NCBI GenBank assembly: GCA_016782885.1
Contig: JADHXQ010000013.1
Coordinates: forward strand, 1-59,092
Length of the DNA stretch: 59,092 bases
Reading direction: 5' to 3'
From: Phycisphaerae bacterium
GTDB lineage: Bacteria > Planctomycetota > Phycisphaerae > SM23-33
In this document: piece by piece, positions 1 to 8,987 of the stretch
Layout: each line of letters opens with the position of its first letter
How positions within the stretch are numbered: the stretch's first letter is position 1
Program-made: the position numbers and the translations under genes
Notes under the pieces: model-generated
Seen by the model: the letters and a program-made list of their open reading frames with translations, nothing else
Databases searched by the model: none
Told to the model about the DNA's origin: nothing

Positions 1-484
1 AGCGTTTGGCGATGGCAAATAGATCCTTGATCGGTGTCTTGCCCGCTCCCGCCGGAGCAGCCGCTATGCCCGTACCGCCGATCTGTTTGATCAGGTCCAT
101 GTCGCCGGCGAGGTCCTCGAGGCCCTTGGCACGCCTCTTGTCGTCGTCGGAGATCCACGACGCGAAGCCGATCCCGCTGGGCACCGCCAGACCGAGGTCG
201 GCGATCCGCTTGCGAAGGTCCTTCAGCGATCCGCCTTTCTTCCGGTAGTCTCGGATCGAACCGATCCAGGGCTCGATGGCCTTGTAGCCGGCCTTGGCGG
301 CGATTTCGACTTCCTTGACGATGCCCACCTTCTGGCCGCGAATCGTTCCGGTGTTGAGGCAATACCCAAACGGTTCGCCCGCGGTCCTTCGCTCAGCCGC
401 GGGAGCGGTCCCTGCAATCGCCCCAACCGCCAGGGCGGTTCCCATTTGCTTCAATGCGGTACGTCGTGCTATGTTCGTTGTCAT
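1..484 (-). CDS. Sugar phosphate isomerase/epimerase-like protein, Tat-exported (partial)
   Basis: The reverse strand is open from an ATG at 484 to the left edge, so the C-terminus is missing. The N-terminus MTTNIARRTALKQMG is followed by a short Ala/Gly-rich hydrophobic stretch, which resembles a twin-arginine export signal. The mature part begins with FGYCLNTGTIRGQKVG and continues through VEIAAKAGYKAIEPW and LRKRIADLGLAVPSGIG. These are the first beta/alpha units of the xylose-isomerase-like TIM barrel (AP endonuclease 2 family). Family members isomerise or epimerise sugars; exported versions are common in planctomycetes and have few assigned substrates. It lies 175 bases downstream of the alpha/beta hydrolase and is probably last in the leftward series begun by the sulfatase at 3600. 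The metal-binding residues lie outside the window, so activity cannot be judged. Confidence 0.75.
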   Translation of the reverse strand, partial: MTTNIARRTALKQMGTALAVGAIAGTAPAAERRTAGEPFGYCLNTGTIRGQKVGIVKEVEIAAKAGYKAIEPWIGSIRDYRKKGGSLKDLRKRIADLGLAVPSGIGFASWISDDDKRRAKGLEDLAGDMDLIKQIGGTGIAAAPAGAGKTPIKDLFAIAKR

Positions 485-659
485 CTCAAAGGCCTTTCTG
501 ACCCGCCGAAGCAGTGTGAATCTGCTATTCCAAACGTCTTTGATACACTCCCATCCGCTTCGATGCAACTTACCGGGGTCGGTTGGCGCCGTTGGTCGTT
601 ACTGGAATTTAAGGGCTTGGCGAAGCTCGGGGGGAATCAATTCAGGGGGTCCATTCGGG

Positions 660-2126
660 TCAGCCCCCTTTCGATAACTTCACTCGCGTATACGGGCTGG
701 AGATTGCGGTGGTGTATTCTTTACCTTTGATGGTCAAGGTCTTCTGGTGGTTGCTGAACACATCAATGTGCCGGGCGTTCTTGTCCAGGTCTATTTCAAC
801 GGTCCAGGCCTTGGCGGACTTGTCGCGGGTCATGTCCTTCCAGTTCTTCTCGGGTATCATATTTTCAAGATACGCGGAAGTGGCGTCCGGGCCGCGATCG
901 AATATCCAAAAGACCCTCCCGCTGCTCTCTTGCGAACCGGGCTTGAACGTGACGGTTACTTCCAGCTTGTTGCCCCGCACCTTCGTGGAAATCGCCGGCG
1001 GCGTGAGCATTTGATTCTTTCGGCCAATGAAGTGATTCAGGAGAAACGCCGCCCTGTTAGACTGTTTCAGATCGGCCCGCAGCCCCCTTTTCCCATGGCC
1101 GCTGTTGGCGCCATTATAAACCGGAACGTCAGGGGCGTTGGCTCCTCCCCATATCCCGTCGTAGGAGACCATGTCGTGAGTACCGGGATGAAAGAGGAAC
1201 TCGGCGCCCCGGGCCTTCAGCTTCTTGACGTTTCTGGAGATGAAGAGATAGTCCGCCAGCTTCTCGGCGAAACCCTGAAGCTCTTTCGGCGTTTTGCCCG
1301 CGGCAAGAGCGCCCCTTTTCATGCTCGGACCGGCCAGACCGCCCAACCATCCGCCGCCCCTGGGCCTTCTTCTCCCGCGGCCCGTTGCGGCGGACTTCTT
1401 CCTGGCCTGGGCCTGGTTGTAGGCCTCCAGCCTGGCAAGAGCCTCGGGATTGGAAAGTCGCACGTCCGAAGCGTATATCGGACATACCGCCCCGAACGCC
1501 GCGGTCACCCGTTCATCATTGATCAAAGTAATCGCCGAAGTTTCTCCCACCTTCGAGAAGCCGGAGACCAGAACCTTGCCCTTTTCAAAATGATCCTTTT
1601 CCGCATAAGCGGCGGTGACGGCTCGCATGAACGTAGCCGGCCAGATCCAGAAGTTCCGGTAACGGGGATCAAGCGTCTTGTAGAACAGCTCGTCCCTTGG
1701 TTTCTTCAAGTCGCCCGGAAGGTTATTGATGTGGGTTTTCACGAGCCCCACGCCGGCCTGAATCAGTTCGCTGTCAGACCCGCGCATCTGCATATCCCTG
1801 TTCGACACGCCGCCGGTGAGATGAAAGCCTTTGGCTTTCTTGTCGGCGGGAACCGCAAACTGGACCATGATCCGGTAATCTTTCCCCGGATAGGCCTGTC
1901 CCACCGTTATCTCGACAACTTTCTGCCGCGTAGGCGCGAGCCCGCCAACGGCGTGCCAGTCTTTGATGACAGAGACCTTCAGCGTGCCCGGGTCCCGTAT
2001 TTCCTTCATATTGAAATAGGTTTCCCCCGAAACCCCCGTGGTCGCGAAGAATACCGCCGCGGCGCCTATGAGGATCTTTGTCATGTTCGTTTTGTTCAGC
2101 ATACTGTTGTTTGGAGAACTGCTCAT
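660..2126 (-). CDS. Secreted alpha/beta hydrolase, PhoPQ-activated pathogenicity-related-like
   Basis: 488 residues. The start is supported by AAGGA eight bases upstream of the ATG. A long n-region and hydrophobic core (residues 17-34) form a signal peptide. The segment near residues 158-171 (NFWIWPATFMRAV) and the nucleophile elbow GFSKVG with Ser191 resemble the PhoPQ-activated pathogenicity-related (PqaA) branch of alpha/beta hydrolases. Candidate acid and base are Asp318 (THDMVSYDG) and His344 (NSGHG). After about residue 365 a beta-rich domain follows. An Arg/Gly-rich stretch (about 249-266) interrupts the fold and looks like a lineage-specific insert. It sits 91 bases downstream of a sulfatase, so an esterase acting on sulfated or acylated glycans is possible but unproven. 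The specific family name is tentative; the fold assignment is firmer. Confidence 0.6.
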   Translation of the reverse strand: MSSSPNNSMLNKTNMTKILIGAAAVFFATTGVSGETYFNMKEIRDPGTLKVSVIKDWHAVGGLAPTRQKVVEITVGQAYPGKDYRIMVQFAVPADKKAKGFHLTGGVSNRDMQMRGSDSELIQAGVGLVKTHINNLPGDLKKPRDELFYKTLDPRYRNFWIWPATFMRAVTAAYAEKDHFEKGKVLVSGFSKVGETSAITLINDERVTAAFGAVCPIYASDVRLSNPEALARLEAYNQAQARKKSAATGRGRRRPRGGGWLGGLAGPSMKRGALAAGKTPKELQGFAEKLADYLFISRNVKKLKARGAEFLFHPGTHDMVSYDGIWGGANAPDVPVYNGANSGHGKRGLRADLKQSNRAAFLLNHFIGRKNQMLTPPAISTKVRGNKLEVTVTFKPGSQESSGRVFWIFDRGPDATSAYLENMIPEKNWKDMTRDKSAKAWTVEIDLDKNARHIDVFSNHQKTLTIKGKEYTTAISSPYTRVKLSKGG

Positions 2127-2217
2127 CTTAACGATCCTTCCCGGATTGTTCGGGGATACGTAACTATCGTGTTTCCTTCACTCACGAGACACAATTGGGT
2201 ATTGCGTTCCAATCGGC

Positions 2218-3600
2218 CTACTTCTTCTTCCAGGGCTCGAATTCCATCAGGCGTTTGGTCATGGCTTCGACGCGCTGGGGGTGGTCTTTTGACAGGTCGC
2301 TGGTTTCGCCGGGATCCTCCGACAGGTCGTAGAGTCCCTGCCTGAACTTGGCGATATCGTTCCAGTTGTCGTACATGCGATAGAGCTTCCATTTCCCCGA
2401 CCGTACGGCGCGATGGCGGTTATGGCACCAGTACATGTACTCGTGTTTCTCCTGGGTTCCGCCGCCCAGCAGGGTCGGGGCGAAAGATATCCCGTCCCGG
2501 GGTTCTTGCGCCTGGGGCTTGATCTTGCAGATCTCGGCGATGGTGGGCAGCACGTCGGGGAAGTACGAGGGGTGATCGGTTTTGGTGGCGGGCTTGATCC
2601 GCCCCGGCCAGCGGGCGATCATGGGCACTCGAATCCCCCCTTCGTAGAGCCATCCTTTCCCGCGTTGCAGCGGTCCGTTGCTGTCGAAGTATTTTGGATC
2701 GGCGCCGCCCTCACTGTGCGGGCCGTTGTCGCTGGTGAACATGACGATCGTGTTGTCGTCCAGGCCGAGTTCCTTGAGCAGCGCCAGAATCTTGCCCACG
2801 TCCCGGTCCAGGAAGCTCATGGCGCCGGCGAAGGCGGCATGACGGTTGCGCGGGCGATTGTAACCGCTGCGCAGGATACCGTAGGGCTTGGGCTCGACAG
2901 GTTCGTCATCGAGCTTGCCGATGAACGGTTTCTCGTATTCGGCGGGCACGATCAGCTCGGCATGCACCAGCGTATAGGGCAGGTAGAGGAAGAACGGGCG
3001 AGCCTTGTTCTTGCGGATGAACGCCAGCGCCTCGCGCGTGAACAGGTCCTGGGTGTGATGCGTGTGCCTGGTCGGGTTGTCCGGGAGCATCTCCTTGGCT
3101 CCGTTTTTCCAGACCCACTCGGGATAGTGGAAGTGTGCTCGCCGCTGATTCAGGAATCCGTACCAGAAATCGAACCCCTTGCGGTCCGGGCGCCCGGTCC
3201 TGTCGCCCAGGCCCCACTTGCCGATCATGGCGGTGGCGTAACCGTTTTTCTTGAGCATCTCGGCGATGGTCAGCTCGTCAGGGCGGAGCTGCTGGCCCTG
3301 ACCGGTGGTATTGGCATGCCCGATATGACGGCCGGTCATCAGGGTGTACCGCGACGGCGCACAGACCGCGCTGCCCGAATAGTGATCGCTGAACTTCATC
3401 CCTTCTTTGGCCATTCGGTCGAGGTTCGGGGTGGCCAAGCGTTTCTGCCCGTAGCACGACAGATCGCCGTATCCCACATCATCGGCCAGGATGTAGACGA
3501 TGTTCGGGCGCTTGTTTTTATCGGCGGCCGATGCGGATTGTGCGGTAATAAACCCAACGGCTCCCAGAGCGGCATTTCTAAGAAAAGAGCGTCTATTCAC
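2218..3600 (-). CDS. Tat-exported sulfatase (arylsulfatase A-like)
   Basis: 460 residues. MNRRSFLRNAALGAVGF is a Tat-type signal. The metal-binding Asp pair is at 40-41 (ILADDVGYGD). Cys80 in the C-x-P-S-R motif (CAPSR) is the residue converted to formylglycine, followed by the usual LMTGR. GKWGLGD and FTSDNGPHSEGG are further sulfatase motifs. Such enzymes hydrolyse sulfate esters, here probably on polysaccharides in the periplasm or outside the cell. The Cys-type site needs a maturase (anSME or FGE); none is visible in this window. It heads a leftward series with the hydrolase at 2126 and the isomerase-like gene at 484. A near-consensus promoter lies about 100 bases upstream. Confidence 0.93.
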   Translation of the reverse strand: MNRRSFLRNAALGAVGFITAQSASAADKNKRPNIVYILADDVGYGDLSCYGQKRLATPNLDRMAKEGMKFSDHYSGSAVCAPSRYTLMTGRHIGHANTTGQGQQLRPDELTIAEMLKKNGYATAMIGKWGLGDRTGRPDRKGFDFWYGFLNQRRAHFHYPEWVWKNGAKEMLPDNPTRHTHHTQDLFTREALAFIRKNKARPFFLYLPYTLVHAELIVPAEYEKPFIGKLDDEPVEPKPYGILRSGYNRPRNRHAAFAGAMSFLDRDVGKILALLKELGLDDNTIVMFTSDNGPHSEGGADPKYFDSNGPLQRGKGWLYEGGIRVPMIARWPGRIKPATKTDHPSYFPDVLPTIAEICKIKPQAQEPRDGISFAPTLLGGGTQEKHEYMYWCHNRHRAVRSGKWKLYRMYDNWNDIAKFRQGLYDLSEDPGETSDLSKDHPQRVEAMTKRLMEFEPWKKK

Positions 3601-3638
3601 GGTTGGGTTCCTTTTGGTTAAACGACCGGGTCGAGGTT

Positions 3639-3653
3639 CGTCTATTATAGACG
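3639..3653. repeat. Perfect 6-bp inverted repeat in sulfatase leader
   Basis: CGTCTA-TTA-TAGACG is a perfect dyad with a three-base centre. It lies between the leftward promoter candidate and the sulfatase start, so it could be an operator or a small leader hairpin. The function is inferred from position only. Confidence 0.35.
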
Positions 3654-3702
3654 GTTAATGGTCCCTCGCCGCTAAATTCCTCGGCGGTTAGAGGGGTACT
3701 TT

Positions 3703-3732
3703 ATATTACCGTTCTGATTTTCTTCTTGTCAA
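3703..3732 (-). promoter_or_regulatory. Sigma70-type promoter for leftward sulfatase series
   Basis: On the reverse strand: TTGACA (3732-3727), 18-base spacer, TAATAT (3708-3703). Both hexamers are close to consensus, and the site is about 100 bases upstream of the sulfatase start at 3600. Confidence 0.55.
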
Positions 3733-3754
3733 AATCCGGGAATGCTGGTACATT
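3726..3754 (+). promoter_or_regulatory. Sigma70-type promoter for propeller PEP-CTERM gene
   Basis: TTGTCA (3726-3731), 17-base spacer, TACATT (3749-3754), with TG one base upstream of the -10 (extended -10). It would leave a leader of about 170 bases before the start at 3932. The -35 overlaps that of the leftward promoter. Confidence 0.45.
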
Positions 3755-3931
3755 GATGGCAATTCTATTCTGCCTGGGGAGCGGCAGAGCTAAATTCGAC
3801 CCGGGCCGGTCGAATCTGAAATGAGGCAGGAGCGTTCTCGCTCAGACGTTTTCTTTTCTGCGTCAGGCCGCATCGGCCAAGTTCCCATTGGTGATGGTTT
3901 GGATGTGTCCGTATTGGAAAAGGATAGAGCG

Positions 3932-5212
3932 ATGAAAAAGGCAATTCATATCGTATGCGTGGTAGTGGTCATTGTGGGCTTGGGTTCGCCAGGAGCGGTC
4001 ACCGCTTCGGCCGGTCTCCCGGAGCAGAAGATGGTTGCCTCTGATGCTGGGGGGTGGGACCAGTATGGCGTCTCGGTTTCTGTCAGCGGCGATTATGCGA
4101 TCATCGGCGCTTGGGGCGGTTCCGGATCGGCCTATGTCGTCAAGCGTTCCGGGGGGACATGGAGCGAGCAGGCCAAGTTAACCGCCTCTGATGGGGTGAT
4201 CGATAACAGCTTCGGAGGCGCCGTTTCGGTCGACGGTGACTATGCGATCGTGGGCTCCAAGTATGACGGCACGCTCAGTCGGTGGGTAGGGTCGGCTTAC
4301 ATTTTCGAGCGTAACGCCAGCGAGGCATGGCCGCAGAGGGCCAAGGTCCTCGCTTCTGACGGCGTGCGTGACGACTGGTTTGGCCAGTCCGTATCAATCA
4401 GCGGAGATTACGCAATCGTCGGGGCGTATGGTGATGACGACAATGATGAATACAGCGGATCAGCTTATATTTTCGAACGCAACGCTAGCGGAACATGGAT
4501 GCAGGAGGCCAAGTTGCTTGCTTCTGACGGGGCAAGTATGGACCATTTCGGCTGTTCGGTATCGATTAGCAATAATTATGCAATCGTCGGAGCCAAATAC
4601 AACGACGAAAAAGGCAGCAACTCCGGATCGGCTTATATCTATGAACGTCAAGCTGGAGGGACATGGACACAGAAGATTCACTTGACGGCTCTTGGCGGGA
4701 CAAGCGAGGACAGATTCGGTTATTCGGTATCGCTCAGCGGAGACAGGGCGATTGTAGGAGCCCCCAGCAACGACTCGGCCTACATCTTCGTGCGCGACAC
4801 CGGAGGGACATGGATGCAGCAGGCACAACTGACAGCTTCCGATGGCGGAGGAACGTCGTTCGGATGGTCCGTGGCGATCGACGGTAATCACGCAGCCATC
4901 GGGGCCATTTACGACGAGGACAACGGTAACGATTCTGGATCGGCATATATCTTCGAGCAAGATATCAGCGGTTCGTGGACGGAAATTGCCAAGGTGACGG
5001 CTTCTGACGGAGATGTCGAGGATTTGTTTGGCTGGTCCGTATCAATCAGCGGCGACTCCGCAATCGTCGGGGCGTACGGTAATGACGACGTGGGCTCCAA
5101 CTCCGGCTCGGCGTATATCTACGGAAATGTTCCCGAACCGGCCACGCTGGGGATGCTGGCGTTGGGCGGTCTGGCGATGCTGAGGCGGCGGAGACGCGGG
5201 GATCGAGTATAA
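3932..5212 (+). CDS. Seven-bladed beta-propeller (FG-GAP-like) PEP-CTERM protein
   Basis: 426 residues from an ATG preceded by AGGA (the longer frame from 3821 is not used). The signal peptide is MKKAIHIVCVVVVIVGLG. Seven tandem repeats of about 50-58 residues follow, each with FGxSVSISGDYAIVGA, a GSAYIFER strand and a GTW...AKLxASDG link. Seven copies fit one closed seven-bladed propeller of the FG-GAP/integrin-alpha type. Asp-rich loops such as GDDDNDEYSG could bind calcium. The C-terminus is VPEPATLGMLALGGLAMLRRRRRG, shown here only to identify its parts: a PEP box, a hydrophobic helix and an Arg-rich tail. It is therefore a predicted exosortase substrate; no exosortase is seen in the window. 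It lies between two sulfatase genes, so a role at the cell surface or matrix is likely, but the ligand is unknown. Confidence 0.85.
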   Translation: MKKAIHIVCVVVVIVGLGSPGAVTASAGLPEQKMVASDAGGWDQYGVSVSVSGDYAIIGAWGGSGSAYVVKRSGGTWSEQAKLTASDGVIDNSFGGAVSVDGDYAIVGSKYDGTLSRWVGSAYIFERNASEAWPQRAKVLASDGVRDDWFGQSVSISGDYAIVGAYGDDDNDEYSGSAYIFERNASGTWMQEAKLLASDGASMDHFGCSVSISNNYAIVGAKYNDEKGSNSGSAYIYERQAGGTWTQKIHLTALGGTSEDRFGYSVSLSGDRAIVGAPSNDSAYIFVRDTGGTWMQQAQLTASDGGGTSFGWSVAIDGNHAAIGAIYDEDNGNDSGSAYIFEQDISGSWTEIAKVTASDGDVEDLFGWSVSISGDSAIVGAYGNDDVGSNSGSAYIYGNVPEPATLGMLALGGLAMLRRRRRGDRV

Positions 5213-5328
5213 ACAGAAAACGGGTCTTTCCGCGACGACTTGTCAAGACGAAGCCAACGGCGAAGATCGAAGCCGCCAGGCGAAGACGGGATCCCAATAA
5301 CCCAGTCAGGTTCGGAGAAAGAGTATTC

Positions 5329-6819
5329 ATGATCGAAGGCCATACAACACGACGAGACTTCTTGCGAAAATTGGGGACATGCACAATTGCGGCTGCGGGG
5401 GCGGGCTTTTCATCACGAGTGTCCGCGGGGGGAGCTGAATCCGCTCGCCCTAATTTTGTATTGATTATCGGGGACGATATCTCTGACAGCGATTTCGGAT
5501 GCTATGGACACCCGAATATTCGAACGCCCAACGTTGACAAACTCGCTGAAGGCGGATTGCGCTTTACTAACGCGTATCTGACGACCAGCCAGTGCAGCCC
5601 CACCCGCTGCAGCCTTATCACGGGACGATATCCGCACAATACGGGCGCCCCGGAACTGCACTCAGCGCTGCCCAAGGGGCAAGTCATGTTCCCCGCGATC
5701 ATGAAGAAGGCGGGATACCATACCGCCGCGGCGGGGAAGTGGCACATGGGCGGATACGCCAGGGGCGCATTTGACAAGATTGCAGGCGGCGGCGCCGGAG
5801 GCGAAGAGCGCTGGGTGCAATGTCTCCGGGAAAGACCGAAGAACAAACCCTTCCTGATGTGGTTCGCGGCCTACGACGCACATCGCGGCTGGTCGCCGGA
5901 CAAAGAAGCCAAACCTCACACGCCGCAGGATGCGGTCATACCGCCATACCTGATCGATACGCCCGCCGCCCGGAAAGACATGGCGCAATACTACGATGAA
6001 GTGCAGCGCCTGGACAGGTATACCGGATTGGTTGTCAGCGAATTGGAGAAGCAGGGCGTACTCGAAAACACGATCGTCATCTTCATGGCCGATAACGGCC
6101 GCCCGTTCCCGCGATGCAAAACACGCCTCTACGACAGCGGAGTGAAAACGCCCCTGGTGGTGCATTGGCCCGCCGGGTTAAAACATAAAGGCAAAGTCAT
6201 CCGTTCATTGGTCAGTACGATTGACCTTGCCCCGACAATTCTCGAACTGGCCGGTTTGAAGTCGCCAAAGAGCTTCCAGGGCCTCAGCATGACGCCGCTG
6301 CTGGGCGATCCCAAAGCATCTATCCGGAAATATGTATTTGCCGAACACAACTGGCATGGGCAGATTGCGCATGAGCGTATGATCCGCCATGGAGATTATG
6401 TCTACATCCGCAATGCTCATCCGCAACTGCCCCAGATATGCGGTCTGGAGTCGCAATGTCCCCAGAAGGAACTGAGAGCCCTGGCGAAACAGGGAAAGCT
6501 GACTGACGCTCAAATGGACCCATTGCTTGAACCGCGAGCGGGTGAGGAACTCTTCAATGTAAGTGACGACCCTCACCAGTTGAAGAACATCGCCGGGGAT
6601 CCGGAGCATCGTAAGGTCCTGGAAAACCTGCGGAAGCTTATGGATGAATGGCAGAAGCGTACAGGCGACACTGTACCTTCGCTGGACAAGGCCACACCCG
6701 ACCGGTACGACCGCAGGACAGGCAAACCTGTTCGCGGGAGAAGCGGCAGACCGAAAGGCGGCGTTATTCCCGGTCAGACAAGCGGGGCGTCAGGAATCAA
6801 TGATCCGGGACCGCGATGA
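5329..6819 (+). CDS. Exported sulfatase, heparan N-sulfatase (SGSH)-like
   Basis: 496 residues. The N-terminus TTRRDFLRKLG is a Tat-type signal. Metal ligands are near 49-50 (IIGDDISDSDFG). Cys89 in CSPTR is the formylglycine site, followed by LITGRYPHNTG. GKWHMGG and a MADNGRPFPRCK motif follow. The short middle section and the GDD...SDFGCYG opening favour the N-sulfoglucosamine sulfohydrolase-like branch over arylsulfatase A. The C-terminus carries a basic Gly/Arg-rich tail. It starts 117 bases after the propeller gene, possibly co-transcribed. The substrate is probably a sulfated glycan; N- versus O-sulfate cannot be told from sequence alone. Confidence 0.9.
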   Translation: MIEGHTTRRDFLRKLGTCTIAAAGAGFSSRVSAGGAESARPNFVLIIGDDISDSDFGCYGHPNIRTPNVDKLAEGGLRFTNAYLTTSQCSPTRCSLITGRYPHNTGAPELHSALPKGQVMFPAIMKKAGYHTAAAGKWHMGGYARGAFDKIAGGGAGGEERWVQCLRERPKNKPFLMWFAAYDAHRGWSPDKEAKPHTPQDAVIPPYLIDTPAARKDMAQYYDEVQRLDRYTGLVVSELEKQGVLENTIVIFMADNGRPFPRCKTRLYDSGVKTPLVVHWPAGLKHKGKVIRSLVSTIDLAPTILELAGLKSPKSFQGLSMTPLLGDPKASIRKYVFAEHNWHGQIAHERMIRHGDYVYIRNAHPQLPQICGLESQCPQKELRALAKQGKLTDAQMDPLLEPRAGEELFNVSDDPHQLKNIAGDPEHRKVLENLRKLMDEWQKRTGDTVPSLDKATPDRYDRRTGKPVRGRSGRPKGGVIPGQTSGASGINDPGPR

Positions 6820-6884
6820 GCGAACCTCGGGGGACATCCATTCGACGTCATCTCAGCCGGGAGCGTCAGTACTCTACATGCGGG

Positions 6885-8987
6885 CTAGGGTTTGGCGGTG
6901 TTAAAACTCGATTTCATTTTCCAGGCGGTGATTTTATCTATTTTCAAATCGCCGCCGGTCGAGAACAGAACTACCCGATCGTCGATCTTTGCCCCGGCCG
7001 CTCGCTTCTTGTCGGCGATCACGGCCTGGACGTCGTTGGCGAACACTTCCACTATTGTGCCGTCGACAAATATGCGAAGAGTAAGCGGCTGGGCTTTCTT
7101 GAGTTTGAACGGAGCCTTCTCGGTTCCGACTTCCAACATATTCTTTGTGCGATTTACGGTGATCCTGACACCCGCCTTACCTCGATCGTCGCACAGAACA
7201 GCCGCGCCAAAATTCTTCTCGCCGGTATCTTTGACAACGACCTTCAGTTCCAGGTGGTCGCCCTTGATTTTCTTCAGCACCAGGTCCGCGTCTTTCTTGA
7301 CGGCGATGTTTTCTTCGCTCTGTTCGTCGTAACGCAAACTCTCCAGTTCACGAAGCGGTTTGATTCGCAGTATCCCGTCTTCGGGCAGTTCCAGTTCTCT
7401 GGGCAGTGACTGAACGCCCCTGGTCTGTCCGCCGAAGAACCATGCCCACATCACCCGCCGCCCGTCTTTGGTCAGCAGCGATTCGGGCGCGAAGAATCTT
7501 TTCGACAACCCGCCCATCAGCGCGTGCGATTCGGGCAGATACTGTCCGTTTTTGAACTCGCCGATGAAGTAGCGGCAGCCGAGTCGGTGTGATATGCAGA
7601 CCAGCACCCACTTCTTTCCGAGCTTGAACATGTTCGGGCACGAGATGTCCTCGCCCTTGCGTACGCCGAGTTTCTTTTCGTCGAAATCGGGGTGCAGCAG
7701 CGGGCCGGTTTGCGTCCAGTTTTTCAGATCCTTGGAGTGCATGATAAACGGCGGCGTGCTGCTGCTATGGCCGTTCAGGCCGTAATACGTATCACCATCG
7801 AGCCAGATATCCGGATCGAAGTACCGAGCCTTGTCCAGCAACTTACCGTCTTTATCCTTCGGCAGCATCACGTGGGCATTGCCCCACTTGTTCAGATCGT
7901 CGTCCAGACCGTACAAGATCCAGTTGCGATTCGAGCCCCACCCGCAGTAGACCATCACGGGCTTGCCTTCCTTGGTGAAGAAACCCGTCCCGCTGAACAT
8001 GCCGTGCCCGGTGACCGGCGGCGCCAGCACCGTCGGATGCCATTTCCAATGCACCATGTCGGTGCTGGAGACATGGGCGAACGAAAAGCCCGCGCGGGGC
8101 TTGTAGATGTAGTGAAGGTGGTAGCGGCCTTTGTAGTAGAATGCGGGATTCGGATCGAACGGCGAGCCCTGCGTGAACGTCGGGTGGGCCAGGTGATAGA
8201 TCGCCCAGTTGTCCGGCGGATTCTTCGGCCAGGCGGGGGTTTCCGGAACGTACGGGCCAACAAATCTCGGCGGGCTGCTTCGGCGACCTGCGGAGACGTT
8301 GGCGGCGGTTTGAGTCCTGCCAGCCACCAGCACCGCACCCTTACCGAGAACAAGTTTACCATCAGCCAATTTCGCCCCTCCGCCCAGCTTGCTGTGTTCG
8401 TATCGCCCCGTGCGATCTACAACTTTCTTTCCTTCAAAGTCCCACCAGGCATACGGCTTGATCGATGAGGCTTTGTTTGGTTCGAGCGCCTTGATCTCTT
8501 CGGCGCTGAGCGCCTTGCTGTAAATACGCGCATCGTCAATCGCACCGCCGATGGAACCACTACCACCGCCGACATGCCTGAGTCCGAACACGACGATGTT
8601 ATTTTTGCGACTCAGCAAGTCGACGTTCGTGGTCTTGTACGATGCGTACGGAGCCCCGTTACGATAGATGGACACCTGGTCGCCTTTATAGACGATCGCC
8701 ATCTGAATCAGCGTTTTGGCGTCGGCCTTCTCGACAGGACTGTCCGCCTGCTCTTTCTTCGTGCGCTTATATGTATCGCTTCCAGCCATCCATTTACCGC
8801 CGGAAAGTTCGGCGAAAACTATCCCGTCAAACACCGGCCCGTCCTGAACGGTGAGTATCGACCCCGCTCTGATTTTCTTGTCCGAGAGCGTGACCCAGGA
8901 CACCAGCGTCTTGTCAGTACCGGCCGAACATGTCTCACAAACCGCCGCCATAACCATCGCCGCAATAAGGATAAAAAACTTCTTCAT
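6885..8987 (-). CDS. Secreted GH32 fructan hydrolase-like enzyme with N-terminal LamG domain
   Basis: 700 residues. The start is the ATG at 8987 (MKKFFILIAAMVMAAV), with AAAGG eight bases upstream; an in-frame GTG at 8996 lies inside the ribosome-binding site. A signal peptide is followed by a LamG/concanavalin-like domain (about 20-165, ending GAIDDARIYSKALSAEEI). The GH32 five-bladed propeller starts near 225: FDPNPAFYYKGRYHLHYIY holds the putative nucleophile Asp, YFDPDIW is the RDP-like stabiliser, and GEDISCPNMFKLG replaces the usual WECPDF motif. The last 150 residues form the beta-sandwich (IFVDGTIVEVFAND). GH32 enzymes split beta-fructosides such as levan, inulin or sucrose. The acid/base Glu is not at its usual place. 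A 278-base gap separates it from the lipoprotein gene upstream. Confidence 0.85.
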   Translation of the reverse strand: MKKFFILIAAMVMAAVCETCSAGTDKTLVSWVTLSDKKIRAGSILTVQDGPVFDGIVFAELSGGKWMAGSDTYKRTKKEQADSPVEKADAKTLIQMAIVYKGDQVSIYRNGAPYASYKTTNVDLLSRKNNIVVFGLRHVGGGSGSIGGAIDDARIYSKALSAEEIKALEPNKASSIKPYAWWDFEGKKVVDRTGRYEHSKLGGGAKLADGKLVLGKGAVLVAGRTQTAANVSAGRRSSPPRFVGPYVPETPAWPKNPPDNWAIYHLAHPTFTQGSPFDPNPAFYYKGRYHLHYIYKPRAGFSFAHVSSTDMVHWKWHPTVLAPPVTGHGMFSGTGFFTKEGKPVMVYCGWGSNRNWILYGLDDDLNKWGNAHVMLPKDKDGKLLDKARYFDPDIWLDGDTYYGLNGHSSSTPPFIMHSKDLKNWTQTGPLLHPDFDEKKLGVRKGEDISCPNMFKLGKKWVLVCISHRLGCRYFIGEFKNGQYLPESHALMGGLSKRFFAPESLLTKDGRRVMWAWFFGGQTRGVQSLPRELELPEDGILRIKPLRELESLRYDEQSEENIAVKKDADLVLKKIKGDHLELKVVVKDTGEKNFGAAVLCDDRGKAGVRITVNRTKNMLEVGTEKAPFKLKKAQPLTLRIFVDGTIVEVFANDVQAVIADKKRAAGAKIDDRVVLFSTGGDLKIDKITAWKMKSSFNTAKP

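Larger units (their letters stand above)
3601..3931. other. Divergent intergenic region between sulfatase and propeller protein
   Basis: This stretch holds no convincing gene. It contains two back-to-back promoter candidates whose -35 boxes overlap, plus a short inverted repeat in the sulfatase leader. An in-frame upstream extension of the propeller ORF to 3821 is rejected because the signal peptide and ribosome-binding site begin at 3932. Confidence 0.6.

Noticed and set aside
747..2345. 532-residue forward ORF opposite the alpha/beta hydrolase
   Set aside because: It is antisense to a gene with a signal peptide and catalytic motifs; composition is Arg/Gly/Pro-rich without domains.
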